Assembly: GCA_015222555.1 (NCBI GenBank)
Contig: JADFVM010000283.1
Coordinates: 1-26,481 of the forward strand
From: Pseudomonadota bacterium
Lineage (GTDB): Bacteria > Desulfobacterota > JADFVX01
Direction: 5' to 3'
Length of the DNA: 26,481 bases
In this document: positions 24,679-26,481 of the stretch, one piece after another
Layout of the letters: the number at the start of each line of letters is the position of its first letter
Position numbering within the stretch: position 1 is the first letter of the stretch
The notes under the pieces: generated by a model
Database searches by the model: none
What the model was told of the DNA's origin: nothing
What the model saw: only the letters and a program-made list of their open reading frames with translations
Position numbers and translations under genes: made by a program

Positions 24679-25920
24679 ATGAGCATTATCAGTGGATTAA
24701 GATGTAAAGTCTGTGGACAACTTTACGAAGAATCTCCACAGTATATCTGTGAAGAATGCTTCGGTCCGCTGGAGATGCACTATAATTATGCTGAGATTTC
24801 ATCATCGATTCAGAAGGGTCAATTTAATGAAGCTGGAGGAAAAAGTCAAAGGGGTGCATTTCCACCGGCATCACAATGGATCAATCAGGACCTAAGGGTT
24901 GGAGGAACGCCGTTTGTCAGAGCCCATGGATTAGGAAAATTTCTCGGCATTAATAAGCTCTACCTGAAAGATGAGGGTGCATCCTACCCTACACTGTCAT
25001 TTAAAGACAGAGTCGTTGCCTCGGCAATGACAAAAGTGACAGAATTCGGTTTTGATACTGTTGCCTGCGCATCAACCGGCAATCTGGCAAATGCACTTGC
25101 GGCACGCGCCGCATCAAGAGGGATTAAATGTGTCATTTTTGTCCCCCAGGGTTCAGACTATAACAAGATCTCTCATGCCGTTTCATCGGGCGCCATCATC
25201 TTTGAAGTACAGTCCAATTATGATGGAGCCAACAGGCTTTGCAGTGAGGTTCAGGATACCCTTGGATGGGCCGTCATTAACGGCAACCTGAAACCCTACT
25301 ATCTGGAAGGCGTCAAACCTCTGGCCTATGAGATCATGAATGAATTGAAGGATGAACGGCCGGCCTCCATCGTCGCGCCAATGGGTGGCGGTGGGCTTTT
25401 ATCTATGATCTGGAAAGGGATTTGCGAGATGAAAGAGCTGAATTTACTTGATGGTGAGCTGCCTGCACTTATTGGCGCCCAGGCCAGCGGATCAGCGCCC
25501 ATAGTACATGCATGGCAAAACAACTCGGATGACATCATACCGGTTAAACCTGATACCAAGATCGCTTCTATCGCCATTGGTGATCCTCCTGATGGGATCT
25601 ACGCTATTGAGGCAATGCAGCAAAGCGGAGGAAAAGGATTCGCCATTCCTGATGAAGAGGCCAATAAAATGGTGAAATTGTTGGCAAAGGTAGAAGGCAT
25701 CGCCACAGGCGGAGCAGGAGGCGTTGCGCTTTGTGCAGCCAGTGAACTTATTAAGGCAGATAAGGCCTACAACGAAGGACCTGTCATTGTGCTATTAACT
25801 GACAGGGGCAACAGTAGTGATCTGTCTGCAAATACAGCAGGGAAAACCGAGGACAAGGCAATAAAAGTGGAAGCAAACATCTCTACTTTTGTTGAGATGT
25901 GGAAGCAAAACTATGCTTAA
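24679..25920 (+). CDS. threonine-synthase-family PLP enzyme under SAM riboswitch control; proposed homocysteine-forming enzyme
   Basis: By sequence a fold-type-II PLP enzyme of the threonine synthase family. An N-terminal zinc ribbon has C9, C12, C24 and C27 (RCKVCG...CEECFGPLE). The PLP lysine is K109 (SFKDR), the substrate loop is ASTGNLANA (about 131-139) and the phosphate-binding loop PMGGGGLLS (about 233-241). It has 413 residues from the ATG at 24679, where the product begins MSIISGLRC; an in-frame ATG at 24667 directly follows the terminator T-run. Threonine synthase acts on O-phosphohomoserine. SAM-I control and the MoaD/ThiS-like gene 33 nt downstream suggest that it replaces the phosphate by sulfur and yields homocysteine. 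A true threonine synthase remains the alternative. Confidence 0.85.
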   Translation: MSIISGLRCKVCGQLYEESPQYICEECFGPLEMHYNYAEISSSIQKGQFNEAGGKSQRGAFPPASQWINQDLRVGGTPFVRAHGLGKFLGINKLYLKDEGASYPTLSFKDRVVASAMTKVTEFGFDTVACASTGNLANALAARAASRGIKCVIFVPQGSDYNKISHAVSSGAIIFEVQSNYDGANRLCSEVQDTLGWAVINGNLKPYYLEGVKPLAYEIMNELKDERPASIVAPMGGGGLLSMIWKGICEMKELNLLDGELPALIGAQASGSAPIVHAWQNNSDDIIPVKPDTKIASIAIGDPPDGIYAIEAMQQSGGKGFAIPDEEANKMVKLLAKVEGIATGGAGGVALCAASELIKADKAYNEGPVIVLLTDRGNSSDLSANTAGKTEDKAIKVEANISTFVEMWKQNYA

Positions 25921-25953
25921 TAATCAGGGAACTACTTTAAAAAGGAGGAAAAA

Positions 25954-26238
25954 ATGGGTGTTAATGTAAGAATTCCTACCCCGCTTAGAAAATTTACGGG
26001 CGGCAAAGAACAGGTTGAGGTAAATGGATCGACCATCTCCGAGGTTGTTGACGACCTTGAAAAGAGCTGTCCCGGCATGAAGGAAAAGCTCTATGATGAC
26101 AACGGTTCTATCAGGAAATTCCTCAATATCTACCTGAATGATGAAGATATCCGTTTCATGGAAAGCCTTGACACCCAAGTCAAGGATGGGGATACAGTTT
26201 CCCTTATTCCGGCAATAGCAGGCGGACTAAGCCTTTAA
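25954..26238 (+). CDS. MoaD/ThiS-family ubiquitin-like sulfur-carrier protein with C-terminal GG-LSL
   Basis: A 94-residue beta-grasp protein: MGVNVRIPTPLRKFTGGKEQ at the start, the strand FLNIYLNDEDIRF in the middle and the GDTVSLIPAIAGG signature at the end (compare 'GDEVAFFPPVSGG' types). The diglycine is at residues 90-91 and is followed by LSL, so it must be trimmed before it could be adenylated and turned into a thiocarboxylate. Known carriers with such tails (e.g. QbsE, HcyS) are trimmed by JAB/MPN metalloproteases. AGGAGG stands 6 nt before the ATG. It shares the riboswitch transcript with the PLP enzyme. The activating enzyme and protease genes are not in this window. Confidence 0.9.
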   Translation: MGVNVRIPTPLRKFTGGKEQVEVNGSTISEVVDDLEKSCPGMKEKLYDDNGSIRKFLNIYLNDEDIRFMESLDTQVKDGDTVSLIPAIAGGLSL

Positions 26239-26302
26239 TAGCATTACCATAAACAGGGAATGAAATACCCGAAAGCATAATAAATTTCTGCGCACAAAGT
26301 AC

Positions 26303-26333
26303 TTGACAGAAATGGTAAAGTATATCGTATAAT
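26303..26333 (+). promoter_or_regulatory. promoter-like sequence for something beyond the window
   Basis: A perfect TTGACA (26303-26308) and perfect TATAAT (26328-26333), but with a long 19-nt spacer. No open reading frame on the plus strand follows within the window. It may serve an RNA gene or a gene past 26481. No gene is seen in 26239-26481. Confidence 0.5.
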
Positions 26334-26401
26334 GGCGATTTATTATTTTGCGGCTTTTCTTTAGAGCAATAAACATAAAAACCTCAGTTTGACACAGATA
26401 A

Positions 26402-26465
26402 ACCCCGTTAGATTTCAACCTTCTTAGTGTTCTGAGATAGATATGGTTCTATTATCTAACGGGGT
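26402..26465. repeat. perfect 12-bp inverted repeat with 40-nt centre
   Basis: ACCCCGTTAGAT (26402-26413) is the exact reverse complement of ATCTAACGGGGT (26454-26465). Inside, AACC (26417-26420) can pair with GGTT (26445-26448), extending an interrupted stem. No T-run follows on either strand. It begins about 60 nt downstream of the predicted start from the promoter at 26303. Its role is unknown. Confidence 0.7.
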
Positions 26466-26481
26466 AAACACTGATAAGTTA

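Noticed and set aside
24679..25920. Plain threonine biosynthesis gene (thrC)
   Set aside because: Family membership is clear, but the SAM-I riboswitch and the adjoining sulfur carrier do not fit simple threonine synthesis; the symbol thrC was therefore withheld. It is not excluded.
26227..26418. 63-codon minus-strand reading frame at the window end
   Set aside because: No ribosome site or family resemblance, and it overlaps the end of the sulfur-carrier gene and the plus-strand promoter.
26402..26465. Integron attC-like site (GTTAGAT and ATCTAAC fit GTTRRRY and RYYYAAC)
   Set aside because: The two core sites are in the wrong order for one attC, and no partner sites, integrase or cassette genes are visible in the window.

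Overview
The window reads as chromosomal DNA of a Gram-negative (two-membrane) bacterium. It carries almost the whole route from arabinose-5-phosphate to CMP-Kdo (kdsD, kdsC, kdsA, kdsB, with pyrG for CTP), part of the LPS transport machine (lptC, lptA, lptB) and sigma-54 (rpoN). Kdo-8-P synthase has the metal-dependent type of active site (GPCVIE), a SAM-I riboswitch is present, and the gene mix (GAF-GGDEF enzyme, long TPR lipid-envelope-type protein, MtaB, YhaM-like nuclease) resembles Desulfobacterota/Desulfuromonadota-like lineages ('deltaproteobacteria'). That placement is inference only. There is no rRNA, CRISPR array, prophage or recognisable transposase.

Layout. 1-143: a palindromic intergenic repeat. 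218-9569, all on the minus strand and read right to left: argC - kdsB - pyrG - kdsA - metallophosphoesterase-like membrane protein - cysteine desulfurase - mnmA - mtaB. Several genes overlap by 4-14 nt. The last three form a tRNA-thiolation group (desulfurase, 2-thiouridine synthase, methylthiotransferase). 9587-10536: rplM-rpsI with a good promoter and a terminator. 10681-15735, minus strand: kdsD - kdsC - lptC - lptA - lptB - rpoN, the classical LPS export/sigma-54 cluster. A previously unrecognised intergenic repeat lies on both sides of part of this cluster, in inverted orientation (10544-10670 and 14606-14776).

15832-18587, plus strand: a promoter plus tRNA-Met(CAT), a dicarboxylate/amino-acid:cation symporter, and a GAF-GGDEF diguanylate cyclase. 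18664-20144, minus strand: a stand-alone response-regulator receiver overlapping a YhaM-like OB-fold/HD exoribonuclease. 20323-23322: a 999-residue exported TPR-repeat protein. 23481-24374: a universal stress protein and a small, very charged protein, with promoter and terminator.

24449-26238, plus strand, is the most interesting part. A promoter and a complete SAM-I riboswitch with antiterminator/terminator precede a threonine-synthase-family PLP enzyme, which is followed by a MoaD/ThiS-like ubiquitin-fold protein ending GG-LSL. SAM control and a sulfur-carrier partner argue that this 'threonine synthase' makes homocysteine (probably from O-phosphohomoserine, with a protein thiocarboxylate as sulfur donor) rather than threonine. 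The window ends with a promoter-like sequence and a perfect 12-bp inverted repeat of unknown role.

Start codons were re-chosen where the sequence justified it: argC, lptA (UUG), kdsC, the symporter, the phosphoesterase, the TPR protein, the USP and the threonine-synthase-like gene. All functional calls come from motif recognition by eye, with no database search.
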